Shown here piece after piece: positions 52,923-63,439 of a stretch of 64,000 nt of DNA. Made by a program: the position numbers and the translations under genes. The notes beneath the pieces were generated by a model that saw only the letters and a program-made list of their open reading frames with translations, had not been told where the DNA came from and did no database searches. Location: positions 193,278,174 to 193,342,173 of the forward strand of contig CAXKWD010000003.1 of NCBI GenBank assembly GCA_964059195.1. Direction: 5' to 3'. Origin of the DNA: Ectobius pallidus (Eukaryota; Arthropoda; Insecta; Blattodea; Ectobiidae). Position 1 is the first letter of the stretch. Each line of letters begins with the position of its first letter.

Positions 52923-54706
52923 GTAATTTACGTAAATGGGATGAAAACCTAGCCAAAATTATTGAGGATAAACGTGAAGCATTCAGAAAATACCTATCAA
53001 CTAAGACACTTGCCGATGAAATAGAGTACAAAAAGAAAAGAGCAATAGCAAAAAGGGAAGTCAGAAGGAATCACAGAGAAAGTTGGAATGCTTTTACTAC
53101 CCAACTGGAAATAGATATCACAAGACCAAATCCAAAAACATATAAAATTTTAAAACAACTAAATGGAGAAGTACAAGAAAGAGTAAAATTAAATACAATA
53201 CCTTTAGAAAACTGGATAGAATATTTTCAAAATTTATGGCAGCAAAAAAATGCAAACATAAATCTCCTGTCCTCTAACAATAACTTTACAAATATTTTCA
53301 CACTTGAAGAACTAGAAACCGCACTACTCCAATGCAAAAATAACAAAGCCCCAGGTGAAGATGGCCTTAATTTAGAACTATTCAAATATGCAGGATATGC
53401 CTTTAATGAAAGGATCTTAAACTTTTTAAATAGAATTTATAATGAAGGTCCTCCCCCTAAAAGTTGGCTACAAGCCACTGTAATCCCACTACACAAGAAA
53501 GGAGATATAAATAATTGCGATAACTTTAGAGGGATAAGCCTGCTGAATTCAGGCTATAAAATATACACCAAACTGGTAAAATCAAAATTAACTGATTACT
53601 ATGCAAATACATTTGATGAAGCTCAGAATGGATTCCGAAAAGGAAGATCATGTGCTGATGGATACTTCACTCTGAAACTCCTAATAGAAAAGCACAGAGA
53701 ATTTAATGTTGAGACATACATGGCATTTATTGATCTGAAGAAAGCCTTCGATAAAGTCGATAGAAACAAATTATTAGAAATTCTTGCATATGATGGAATC
53801 CCGGATCAATTGATCAAAGCCATATATGATATTTACAAAGATAACTACATACAAGTTAAAATGGAAAACAAACTGTCTGATTGCAGACCAATAAACCAAG
53901 GTGTCAGACAAGGCTGCGGTCTTTCGCCCCTGCTCTTCATAATATACATGAACTCTGCCATTAAAGAATGGAGATTAAAACCACATGGTAGCATACCACT
54001 TAACAGATTATATAAATTGGACATCCTATTGTTCGCAGATGACATTGTGTTTATAGCGAACTCAGAAGATGACCTTCAACGTTCAGTTCACTCATTCCAT
54101 CAAATTGCAAAAAATTACAATATGGAAATCTCAACAGAAAAATCTAAAGTCATGGCCTTTATTGGGAAAGATCCAGTTCGCAGTAAAATTGTCATTAACA
54201 ATAAAACATTAGAACAAACCAATACATTTAATTACCTTGGATATCAACTCTCATATGAAGAAGAAAAAGATTTCAGTCAAAAAATTATCAAATTCAACAG
54301 AGTAACAGGAATAATTAATAACATTTTCAAACCTAACATAGTACAGAAACACACACGTAATAGAATCTACAAAACATTAGCCAGACCGATATTGTGTTAC
54401 GGCAGTGAGGCCTGGACAATACGTAGTAGGGATACACAGAGACTAACTACGTCAGAAATGAAATTTATGAGGTGCACTGCAGGCTACTCAAGAACGGATC
54501 ACAAAAGAAACTATGATATTATGAAAGAATTACAAGCAGAACCAATCATGGACTATATACAAAAATATAGAAACAACTGGATATCCCACGTAAGAAGAAT
54601 GAGCCGAACAAGAATACCCCGTCAAATTCTAAATTACCAACCATCAGGCAAGAGATCATTGGGCAGACCCCTTAAACGATGGATTGAGACCGTAACGGGC
54701 CCCTAG
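52923..54706 (+). CDS. LINE reverse transcriptase, 5'-truncated open frame
   Basis: An open frame of 594 codons inside the insertion. Motifs in order: KNNKAPGEDGLNLELFK, PLHKKGDINNCDNFRGISLL, QNGFRKGRSCADGYFTLKLL, MAFIDLKKAFDKVDR, GVRQGCGLSPLLFIIYM, the catalytic LLFADDIVFIANS, then the thumb STEKSKVMAF and FNYLGYQLS, and a C-terminal KRSLGRPLKRW. This order fits RTE/CR1-group RTs. The frame extends upstream into the target-site duplication only by chance and has no ATG there, so no protein start is present. The lack of stops shows the insertion is young. Confidence 0.9.
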
Positions 54707-54736
54707 GCCTAATACATGATAGGATGATGATGATGA
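52923..54736 (+). mobile_element. 5'-truncated RTE-like LINE with 16 bp TSD
   Basis: TGATGTTAATTGTTGC occurs at 52907-52922 and again at 54737-54752. Between them is a LINE ending in a (GATGAT)n tail, a 3' style common in the RTE group. The endonuclease is missing, so reverse transcription stopped early. The insertion splits the older LINE RNase H fragment on the opposite strand. Confidence 0.92.
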
Positions 54737-54752
54737 TGATGTTAATTGTTGC

Positions 54753-54960
54753 ATGAGTCAAGTTGTACAATGTTCTGAAAGATACCTGGGTGTACAAAAT
54801 GTAAGTATTTACCAGTTTTTTCAATGCTGCAATTTCGAAGTAGTCTGTATGATTTCCGTTCTTTCTTAATGACAGTGATTTTTGCCTCAGCTTTGGCTGA
54901 TAGGAAAAGAGGTTCTGTGCCTGCCAGCACTAGAGCTGCATCCTTGGAGATGGTCCGGCA
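54753..54960 (-). pseudogene. LINE ORF2 fragment upstream of the RNase H piece
   Basis: The minus-strand frame reads AKITVIKKERKSYRLLRNCS and later LDSCNN, and becomes contiguous with the RNase H fragment at 52906 once the RTE-like insertion and its duplication are removed. It belongs to the same I/R1/Jockey-like LINE copy. Confidence 0.55.
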
Positions 54961-54964
54961 TCCT

Positions 54965-55255
54965 CAATGTATTTTTAGAACGGGTCCTCTTTCAATTTGG
55001 TTAACTTTTTTTGCACCAATTGTTTCTGCAAAATATCACCAATCACAGACACACAGTATAGGATTAGGAATTTAAAAGCACCATGGTAAATTATTTTAAG
55101 AGTTTCAGAATTAAAGCCTGAAGTAGGCCTTGTTGCAAGCAGCAGTCCATGGGAGATGTAATTGTCTGTGTGTGTGTCCTTCCTGTAAATTCCAAAATCT
55201 ACTTTTGTTCTAATTCTGATGATCTTGACATCTAGAAAAGGTAACAACATGTTAA
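54965..55255 (-). pseudogene. Penelope-like RT fragment, minus strand
   Basis: The frame reads LPFLDVKIIRIRTKVDFGIY and RKDTHTDNYI, the RT thumb motif LPFLD...GIYRKxTHTDxYI of Penelope-like elements. It closely matches 17440-17560. Together with 50575-51150 it probably forms one minus-strand copy broken by later LINE insertions. Confidence 0.8.
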
Positions 55256-55935
55256 AGATGAATCATTTAATGCATCATAATTTAAAACATCACATTGGCA
55301 CCTATCATAAAAAATTTCCTAAGATAAGATATGAAAGACAGAATTTCACCAATTAAAAATTTAGGCCTTTATGAAATTGTAATACCTGTGAAAAAGTATA
55401 GATTGGCAAAAAGGAGAGAAATTTAAACCTGAGGTACAAGGAACATGTGAGAAATACTAAACACCAACAGACAGAAAAATCTGCATTGGCTCTTTATTTG
55501 AGGTCTACAGGTCATGACTTCAATAATGAGACAAAATTACTGAAATGTGTTCAGAAACCACTTGATTTAACTGTTTGGGAAAAGGTATGCATCTAAAGAA
55601 ACAAAGATAGACCTACAAATTTTGACATCCGTAAGGACAATGATCTCATTTTCAAATTCATACAACCTAGAGGATATCGAGAGGAAAGAGAACCAAACTG
55701 GCTAATACATCCCAGCTGATGATGGTTGGGAACCCATCGAAACTTGAGTGAGTTTTCTACTTACAATAAAGATGTGTAGTTGTTTAATATATAATTCTTA
55801 CATTTCTTTGTCTTTCGTGCATTTCAGACCTACAAATTGCAAATATATTTTCAAACTTATTTCTCATTGAATATTAATTTCATTGCCTAGGTTACAGTTC
55901 TGTATTGTTTGAGAATAACATGAGACTTAAGGTGA
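55256..55935 (+). pseudogene. Penelope-like element 3' piece, GIY-YIG, plus strand
   Basis: Broken frames give RYKEHVRNTKHQQTEKSALA, LYLRSTGHDFNNETKLLKC and LTVWEKVCI, then FDIRKDNDLIFKFIQPRGYR, the end of the GIY-YIG nuclease. The 3' end has CTGATGATGG...GAAAC at 55716-55743. The flank to 55935 is shared in inverted orientation with 50575-50700. It abuts the minus-strand RT piece head to head near 55255. Confidence 0.82.
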
Positions 55936-57000
55936 AATTTGATAAACCAAACTTTCTTCAGGAAGGACGTCTATGCTACATCCTAAAGGATTGAAAACAG
56001 CTGGTACGGGTTTGCATCTCCCAAAATACAAGGAGTTGTGCATCAGTGATCTAGCAGGTAAGCAAAACAGAAGTGAAATTAATATTTAGCCAATGTATAT
56101 AAGCCGGTAGTGTAATTTCGAATTGCAAATTTATTTTAGTTGCTTAGTGGACTGTTCTCTAAATTCACATTATGCTTTCTCAGGTACAATTACAGGTAAT
56201 TATAGAGGGAAGTAATATGGTTAAAAAGGTGTTCTAGAATGATTTCTGTCCTTTTGTCTGTGTAGACCTCTTATGAGTACACAGAGTGTATATTTAAATA
56301 TAATTATGGATTTTGTACTTTGTTTAGTTCTTTTCTCTCATATCTCTGTATATACAAAAGGCTTTGTCCTGACTGACTGGTGAGAATCAACGTAGAGCCT
56401 AAACTATAATAGGTAGATACTTGGAATTTTGACAGCACCTTCATTACATAATGTAAGTGCTCACAAAGAAAGGATTTTTTTGGGGAGGGGGGGAGATTTT
56501 AAATCCTAAAAATCAAATGTTTTTGAGGATACGAAATATATTTTTTACACAGAATTATCAAATCCAAATTCCATGTACAGTTCTCATGACAATAGTGTAT
56601 TATTGGCAGTGGTCACAGGTAGCTTTGGAAATAAATTATACGGGTCTTTGACAAATGAGAGAAGCTATCAATATAACTCATTGGAGTAAATAAATTATGA
56701 AATCCACGAAAATAATGCACAATGAGATTCAGTCACATAACTTTCTCTGCCCTGGGCATAGAGAATACCATTTTCTCACTTCACATTTTGATGTAGAATA
56801 AGAGTTCGTATTGCAATTTTCAGTTGTTTCAGTCTGAGTTTGTGAGTATTTTTAGTTGAGAAATATGGATGTTTATCATGGGCCCTAGGCACGTAAAGGG
56901 AGACAAAATACGATGGAACATTTATGTAAAAACAATCTCATTTTAATAAGTATAACGTTTTAATTATTTCTCAGTTAAATAAATAATTTAAGCTAAACAT
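55936..57000. other. Intron with inverted Penelope end and duplicated segment
   Basis: GAAATTTGATAAACCAAACTTTC at about 55937-55961 is the inverse of the Penelope 3' flank at 61264-61290. At about 56305-56350, ATTATGGATTTTGTACTT then TTCTCTCATAT is similar to 59408-59453, on either side of the Merlin region. No gene is seen. Confidence 0.4.
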
Positions 57001-57197
57001 CTAGCAGTTGAGTAAATAATTGCTAGTTTAAATATAATTTTGGGAACTCCTTCAGAATAGCGTAGCCAGATGACAGCTGCCACTAGCGACCGTGCCCCTC
57101 CGAGCCGCCTAAAATGCAAAGAGAAACGATCACCGCAACAGCGAAATTTCCCGCGGCAAAAGCGATTAAACCAGTAGCCTGCTAGTACGGAAGGAAA

Positions 57198-58172
57198 ATG
57201 GACGCTCTTAAAGATACAGTGAAAAAATATCAAGAAATAATGAAAGAAAAATACGACGTTTGTCGTGGTTCTTATAATAGATCTTCAATAGGAAAAGAAG
57301 GCGATCCGAATAGATTTTCTTTTCAGTTCTTTTCACCGACCCTGAAATGTTGATGAAATTCTTGCAAGAAGTGGGTCTCCTGAAAAATTCTTGCAAGTGC
57401 AAAAATTGTGGGCATGAAATGCAACTTAATGTAAAATCTGATAGTTGGGCATGTTGGAAACGTACATGCAGATCAAAAGTTTCCGCTAGATACCAATCCA
57501 TCTTCAACAACAGTAACTTGACGTATCAGGAAATAATACACCTGTTGTACGAAATATTGAAAAACACATCCGGAGAAGACATAAAACAAGAATATGGCTT
57601 TGCTGATGCTACTATCAGCGCCTGGAGATCGATCGTAAGAGGTGTATTAATTTTCTATGTTGAAGTATCATAAAAAAAAAATTGGTGGCCCAGGTAAAAT
57701 AGTCGAAATTGATGAGAGCAAATTTGGCAAGCAAAAATATTATGAAGGTCATCAAGTCAAAGGACAGCGGGTGTTCGGAGGCGTGGAACGTGGTAGTGGA
57801 CATTGCTTTTTAGTGCCAGTAGAAGACCGATCTGAAAAAACACTGATTGCACTTATAAAAACGTGGATACAACCAGGAACGACGATTGTATCCGATTGTT
57901 GGAAATCGTACACCAAACGGAGTCAGCATGGTTTCAACCATCTAAAAGTGAACCATTCCATAGAATTTGTCAATCAACTTACCGGTGCGCACACAAATAC
58001 CATAGAATCCACATGGCACCACGTGAAAGCTTCGTTGCCTCAATACCACCGCAAAAAGAATGAATACACAGGATATATGGCCACTTACATATTTAATAAA
58101 GAGTGCAAATGTAATTCAGAAAACCGAATAGTTAAATTCATGCATATAGCATCAACAATCCAATGGGACTAA
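57198..58172 (+). pseudogene. Merlin (ISXO2/IS1595-like) transposase, two frameshifts
   Basis: Three frames make one protein. From 57198 MDALKDTVKKYQEIMKEKYD leads to RFSFQF. From about 57335 TDPEMLMKFLQEVGLL continues into a zinc ribbon (CKCKNCGHEM...CWKRTC) and a helical region ending RSIVRGVL. From 57657 the catalytic part reads GGPGKIVEIDESKFGKQKYY, RVFGGVERGSGHCFLVPVED, IVSDCWKSYTKR and HTNTIESTWHHVK, the D-D-N/E-type ISXO2 domain of Merlin elements. The frame changes fall at homopolymer runs (TTCTTTTC at about 57328 and A10 at about 57672), so assembly error is possible. TIRs were not identified. Confidence 0.88.
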
Positions 58173-58257
58173 ATTGTCAAAATCAACAAAAACAATCTTA
58201 CAAATCAAAGTACTTCATTCTTCAGCTATATCTTCCAAGACAGTCAACGGATAACTT

Positions 58258-58860
58258 CTTCAGTGTTCCTAAACTAACATCAGTGTTCCTAACCTAACAT
58301 CAGTGTTCCTAACCTAACATCAGTGTTCCTAACCTAACATCAGTGTTCCTAACCTAACATCAGTGTTCCTAACCTAACATCAGTGTTGCTAACCTAACAT
58401 CAGTCTTCCTAACCTAAACTAACATCACTGTTCCTAACCTAACATCAGTGTTCCTAACCTAACATCAGTGTTCCTAACCTAACATCACTGTTCCTAACCT
58501 AACATCAGTGTTCCTAACCTAACATCAGTGTTCCTAACCTAACATCAGTGTTCCTAACCTAACATCAATGTTCCTAACCTAACATCACTGTTCCTAACCT
58601 AACATCAGTCTTCCTAACCTAAACTAACATCACTGTTCCTAACCTAACATCAGTCTTCCTAACCTAAACTAACATCACTGTTCCTAACCTAACATCAGTG
58701 TTCCTAACTTAACATCAGTGTTCCTAACCTAACATCAGTGTTCCTAACCTAACATCACTGTTCCTAACCTAACATCAGTCTTCCTAACCTAAACTAACAT
58801 CACTGTTCCTAACCTAACATCAGTGTTCCAACCTAATATCACTGTTCCTAACCTAACCTA
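58258..58860. repeat. 20 bp minisatellite, about 30 units, CCTAACCTAA core
   Basis: Units of CATCAGTGTTCCTAACCTAA are repeated about thirty times with variants CATCACTG and CATCAGTCTT and an occasional five- or six-base insertion (CTAAA). Each unit contains two copies of CCTAA, the complement of the arthropod telomere repeat TTAGG. Higher-order structure is visible: the CACTG/GTCTT variants recur in blocks. It lies just downstream of the Merlin transposase. Confidence 0.95.
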
Positions 58861-59320
58861 ACTACCGCTGATACTAGCATTACCTGAAAAGTTTGGCACT
58901 ACAATCACTGACACTGGCACTTTCTGAAGTTATTACATGATAGCACTACCTGAACTTCTGAAAGGAACGAAATTTTCAAAAAGGTAAAATCTAACCTAAT
59001 AATTTGCTGTAATAACTCTTACGAAATAATGCATTCAATGTTTCTTTCTAATTTCCAAACTCATAGTAACTGATTTTATTAATCATCCTGTATTTAGCAA
59101 CATATTATAGCTTTCTAAATAAATGAATACTATTACTATTGTTATAAAATATTAGTTTGTAATAATCTCCTTAACACTGATATTATTCGTCATTCTTTAT
59201 TTAGCATCGTATTATTATTCATCGTTAAGTGTCATTTAAACAGACCGGCACAGCGCGCGATGCGCCTTTATTTCTTAATGGAGACTACTCTGCCATCTGC
59301 TGTGTTGAAGTCTACACGTA
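58861..59320. other. Intron after minisatellite, nothing recognised
   Basis: Includes short CTGATACTAGCATTACCTGA- and CACTGACACTGGCACTTTCT-type imperfect repeats to about 58960. The rest is AT-rich. It may hold the right end of the Merlin element, but no TIR could be matched. Confidence 0.4.
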
Positions 59321-59399
59321 ATCATGTTTGTGTTGTTGGCTACATTGTGGACTTGGTCCCAATCGGTACGGCACGGCTCGGATGGCGGTCACGTTATTC

Positions 59400-61310
59400 T
59401 CAAGTTTAGCGTAATTTTGGATTTTGTACTTCATTTAGTTATTGTCTCTCATATTATTTGGCACAGCCATACCTATCAGTTACATATCTGTGGAATAGAA
59501 GTATGCAGCTACCAACTGAAGCTGGAGAACAAATTCGCAGAGAAACATGCATGTCCCTTTAAAGGAGTGGAAAGCTGAAATCCAAAGCAGAAGCAACTCT
59601 CTATGCGTGCTTACAGCTGACATGGGCCTGATGGTGCTGTCTGCTGACAAAGGCAATGGTACTGTTGTGATGGACTCCATAGTACATCAGCAGAAAATAA
59701 CAGACATGCTCACAGATCCAGCATACGGAACCATTGACAAGGACCTTACCACTAAAATTGAGAAACGCACTGAAGTCCTCTTGAAGCTTTCTGGCCTGCC
59801 TGGAGATACAGTTCAGATCCTGATATCACTCTTCCATTCCACTGAGATTATACAGCCTTCTGAAGATTCATAAGACTTCCACACCACTACGCCCTAGTAT
59901 CAGTGCCATTGGATCTTCCACCTACACCCTGGTAAGACACCTGACTTCTGTACTCCAGCCGTTAGTGGATATCACAAACACCATATCAAGAATTTGGCTG
60001 AGTTCATCGCTGCTATTAACAGCATCCAGTTAGAATCCCAGTTCTTATTGGTCAGTTTTGACGTTGCTTCCCTGTTCACTCTGGATACGCTACCAGCCAC
60101 ACTTCACACCCATTGCGATTGAGCTCTCACATCCACATACTTCATGTTCAGCGAGCAATATTATGAGCAACAGGACAGTGTGTCAGTGGGATCTCCCCGT
60201 CACCATCCATGCCAATTTTTACATGGAGGCCTTCAAGCACATGACCCTTGAAAGGTCCAACTACAAGCCTAGATACTTCTTCCACTACGTTGATGACTCT
60301 TTTGTGGTCTGGCAGCACAGGACTGAGAGGCTCAAGCAATTTCTACTCTTCCTCAATAGTATCCACAACAACAAAAAATTTACTATAGAAAGGCAAAAAG
60401 AAGACACACACATTGTTTTTAGATATTCTCAGAAGAAATCTGGACGTCACACTCTCACACAGCCTGTACAGAAAGCCAACTCAGACTCACTTCTATCTCA
60501 AATCAAGCAGTCACAAGGCATCCTCAGGACCTTCACACACAGATGCTGCCAAGCTACCCTCTGAATTACAACACCGGAAGCACACCTTCCACCAGAACTT
60601 TGAACGGGCTATGAGATGACCAATCCGGCCTTCTCCTCTAAAACATGGAAACGAGCTGGACCACATTCCCTTCTTCCCACCGATCTCAAAGAAGATAGCC
60701 AGGTTATTCAATAAACACAACATCAAAACCTTACACATGCTCCATCTGAAAATCTAAAAAATCCTCTGGCACTATACATCCCTGGGATTTACCAAATTCC
60801 ATGTGAGTACAAGGACAGACAGCCTCACCATTCAGGACAGATGCAAAGAACACCAACATTGCCTTTAGGCTGGGATATTCTGATAAGTTAGTGGTGGCCC
60901 AGCATTCGTACAACACCGATCATCGAATCAGATTCCAAGACACCAAGGTCATTGGCAGGCAGTTAACATTCAGGGGCAGGGTCACAACAGAGGTCGTAGA
61001 TTTACAGCTTCAGGGCAGTAACATCAACAGGGACACTGGCCTTCATCTGAGCCAGGCCTGGAAACTGGTCTGAATATTCTAAGCAGACTTTTAACCGAGA
61101 CGAGAGCTCCACAACATGAGCCAATGAGAACTGGCCATTCATGCCAATCCGTTCCTGTTTCCTCATTGGTCCACTCCCAGCAGGTCTTCCACCTATAAAA
61201 TAAACCACCTTTTCCGACTAGCTCACTTCCTCCCAGAAGGTAACTGGGCATAGAGATTCTTCCTGAAGGAAGCTTGGTTTATCAAATTTCGTCTGTTTTG
61301 CACAGGATTG
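59400..61310 (+). pseudogene. Penelope-like element, most complete copy, frameshifted
   Basis: The plus strand carries the N-terminal region LSADKGNGTVVMDSIVHQQK and ITDMLTDPAYGTIDKD, then after a frame change RLYxLLKIHKT- and PLRPSISAIGSSTYT-type sequence, and SQFLLVSFDVASLFTLDTL. The catalytic box is RYFFHYVDDSFVVWQHRTER, followed by FTIERQKEDTHIVF. After further frame changes come RKPTQTHFYLKSSSH and decayed linker and nuclease traces (YNTDHRIRFQDTKVI). The usual MGNPLSPxLA segment is damaged near 60175. It belongs to a different subfamily from the copies at 39-40 kb and 15-18 kb. Confidence 0.82.
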
Positions 61311-61526
61311 ACCATCACTGTCGTTTGATTCAAAATTAGAAGCAATCTTGACAATTTGTCTTTTATACTTTCCTTATGAATACCATTGTTTCTTCAACAC
61401 TATCTTTCACTGGAAGCAAGTATTCTTATAAATAAATAAAGACTTTGTGGAACTTTATACAGTGAAGCAACTACTTGTTTGACTTCACTATAGTTCAGAA
61501 TTTACAAAAGTACTTTCAGATTTGAA

Positions 61527-61662
61527 TATTAATTTCATATAAATATATTAAAACTGTTATTAAAACTTTAGTACAGTGGATAAAATGAAACGTAGTGACT
61601 GTTCAAAGGTAGAATTTTATCCACTGTATTAAAGTTTTAATAACAGTTTTCATATATTTATA
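61527..61662. repeat. About 135 bp hairpin
   Basis: ATATATTAAAACTGTTATTA then AAACTTTAGTACAGTGGATA on the left pairs with TATCCACTGTATTAAAG and TTTTAATAACAG on the right, around a loop of about 30 bases containing GAAACGTAGTGACTGTTC. The arms are about 48 bp. It is probably a small MITE. Confidence 0.75.
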
Positions 61663-61689
61663 TTTATAACCGGTGGAAAGAGTTGGCCC

Positions 61690-62246
61690 TGGGTTGTGAA
61701 TTACCTGGTATGTTGAATATTAATTTCATTGCCTAGGTTACAGTTTTGAATTGTTTGAGAATAATGTGAGACTTGAGCTTTAAGTTTATAGGAGTAAGAA
61801 GGAGGGTTAGATATCTTCCTTAGAAGAACGAAAATGAAAGTGAGCACAGCGATAGAGCAGTTGCATACACAGGGTTTGCTTTATTTCCCATAATTCTCAC
61901 ACTTATCCTATTATAGACAACTTTGTTACGTCTCCAATATAAAGGATTACAGCAAGATTATAGACATGCATCCCTGTGCGAAACTATTTAAAGCTTGTGT
62001 TTAATTATATTCCATAATAAACAAGATTGATATCAATAAATTAATCAGTTATGTTTACATTTGGAATAATTCGTTGAGTCAGAGAAGCAAAGATGGATTC
62101 CATCTGATAAGCTGGGATGGGATGGGGTTTTGGACAAATCAGCGAATTCGCTGTTTATTGCTATTTCAGATGTTTCAGTATGTATTCATATTTTATACAT
62201 AATCAAGTAGTGTTAAAGTCATTCCATCTATTTTTGTGGATTCATA
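61690..62246. other. XPO7 intron, Penelope-flank sequence then unassigned
   Basis: At 61715-61780, TTGAATATTAATTTCATTGC and CTAGGTTACAGTTTTGAATT match sequence beside the Penelope 3' end at 55875-55920. The remainder is unassigned. Confidence 0.4.
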
Positions 62247-62248
62247 TA

Positions 62249-63437
62249 CAGTGAAATCTCCGTACAACGATTACCGATATAACGATAATACTCTTTATAA
62301 CGTTAAAATATTTTGGTCCCGGCATACTTTCCATTAAAATAATGTAAAATTCCCCTCGGTTTTACGATACTCTTAATAACGATAAACCTCCCCACTACGA
62401 TTACATTTAGAATCCCCGTAAATACATTTTCCTCGGTACAACGATAAAAATAGATCGTGAAAGTCCAAATCATGAACTCCCCCGCCTCGTTTTAAGGGTG
62501 AAATCGCCTTCCTTGACCTTGATCGTGCTTCACCCTCGCTCAAGTGCACAATGGAGTAAACCAGTTGCCTGGTCGCCAGTCAGTGCCTGCACTGCACGGC
62601 AAGTTTGTTTGGTGGTGTTCGCGTATTGTTGTGCTTCTCTGTCAGCATGGCTTCTCGCAAACAAATTAGTATGCAGCAGAAATTAGCTGTAATTAAAGAC
62701 ATTGACGCAGGCATGAAACAAACTGCAGCATCGAAAAAGTACGGGCTTTCGGAATCTACGGTGTCGACTTTCTTAAAGAAAAGGAATGAGATCGAGGAAA
62801 AACTCAATTCAAATGCCGTGGATCCTACTAGAAAACGAAAGAAAACGGCAACATTTATTGACTTGGATGCTGCAACCTTGGAATGCTTCAATGAAAAAAG
62901 AACTTTAAACATTCCAATAAATGGACCGTTGATTTGTAGTCAAGCTAAGAAGTTTGCTACCATGCTTGGTGTGGAGGACTTCAAGGCTAGCAATGGGTGG
63001 CTTGTCCGCTTTAGAGACCGCCATGGCATAACTTTTAAGTTAATTCAATGGGAAGAGAAATCTGCACCAACAAATGACGCAAATCTCTGGTGCAGTAATG
63101 AAATGAAAAAAAATTACTGAGAAATATTTGCCAGAAGATATTTATAATGCTGACGAGACTGGGATGTTTTACCAGCTTCTTCCTGAAAAGACAATGTGTT
63201 TGCTCATAAGTTAGTGTAATAATTTAAGGGTGGAGTGAATACAGTACAGTATAGCAGTTCTTGTGTAAAAATTCTTTATTTCCTTAAATACTTAAAGCAT
63301 TTCAATTATTGAAGTTGTTTCCTACATATACTACCAATATTTGAACATTTTTTGTAAATTCTCGATATAACAATATCTCTCTCTACAACAATATTTTTTT
63401 CTGGTCCCTGCGAAATCGTTGTATCGAGATTTCACTG
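62249..63437 (+). mobile_element. Tigger/pogo element, internally deleted
   Basis: The termini CAGTGAAATCTCCGTACAAC and, reverse-complemented, CAGTGAAATCTCGATACAAC are flanked by TA (62247-62248 and 63438-63439). Additional inverted ATAACGATA-type repeats and TTTTGGTCCC/CTGGTCCCTG lie just inside. A 5' part of the transposase gene remains. At 1.19 kb it is about half the size of an autonomous element. Confidence 0.93.
62647..63220 (+). pseudogene. Tigger/pogo transposase, N-terminal part only
   Basis: The frame starts MASRKQISMQQKLAVIKDID, a Psq/CENP-B-type helix-turn-helix (residues about 1-55, with YGLSESTVSTFLKKR). A second CENP-B HTH follows (NIPINGPLICSQAKKFATML, then SNGWLVRFRDRHGI). 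After an A8 run at about 63106 the frame shifts by one base, and LPEDIYNADETGMFYQLLPE, the first catalytic aspartate block, is found before a stop at about 63220. The rest of the DDE domain is deleted. The start at 62647 is chosen because upstream residues do not match the family. Confidence 0.9.
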
Positions 63438-63439
63438 TA

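Noticed and set aside
55936..56060. A further XPO7 exon ending near CTAGCAGGTAAGC
   Set aside because: The donor-like GTAAGC is good, but the translated sequence does not match exportin-7 in any frame, and upstream bases match an inverted Penelope flank.
57313..57332. Intron acceptor (TTTTCTTTTCAG) inside the Merlin transposase
   Set aside because: The upstream frame continues to family-consistent residues without a matching donor. A single-base frameshift explains the break more simply.
58258..58860. CRISPR array
   Set aside because: Units are head-to-tail with no unique spacers, and the DNA is animal. It is a minisatellite.
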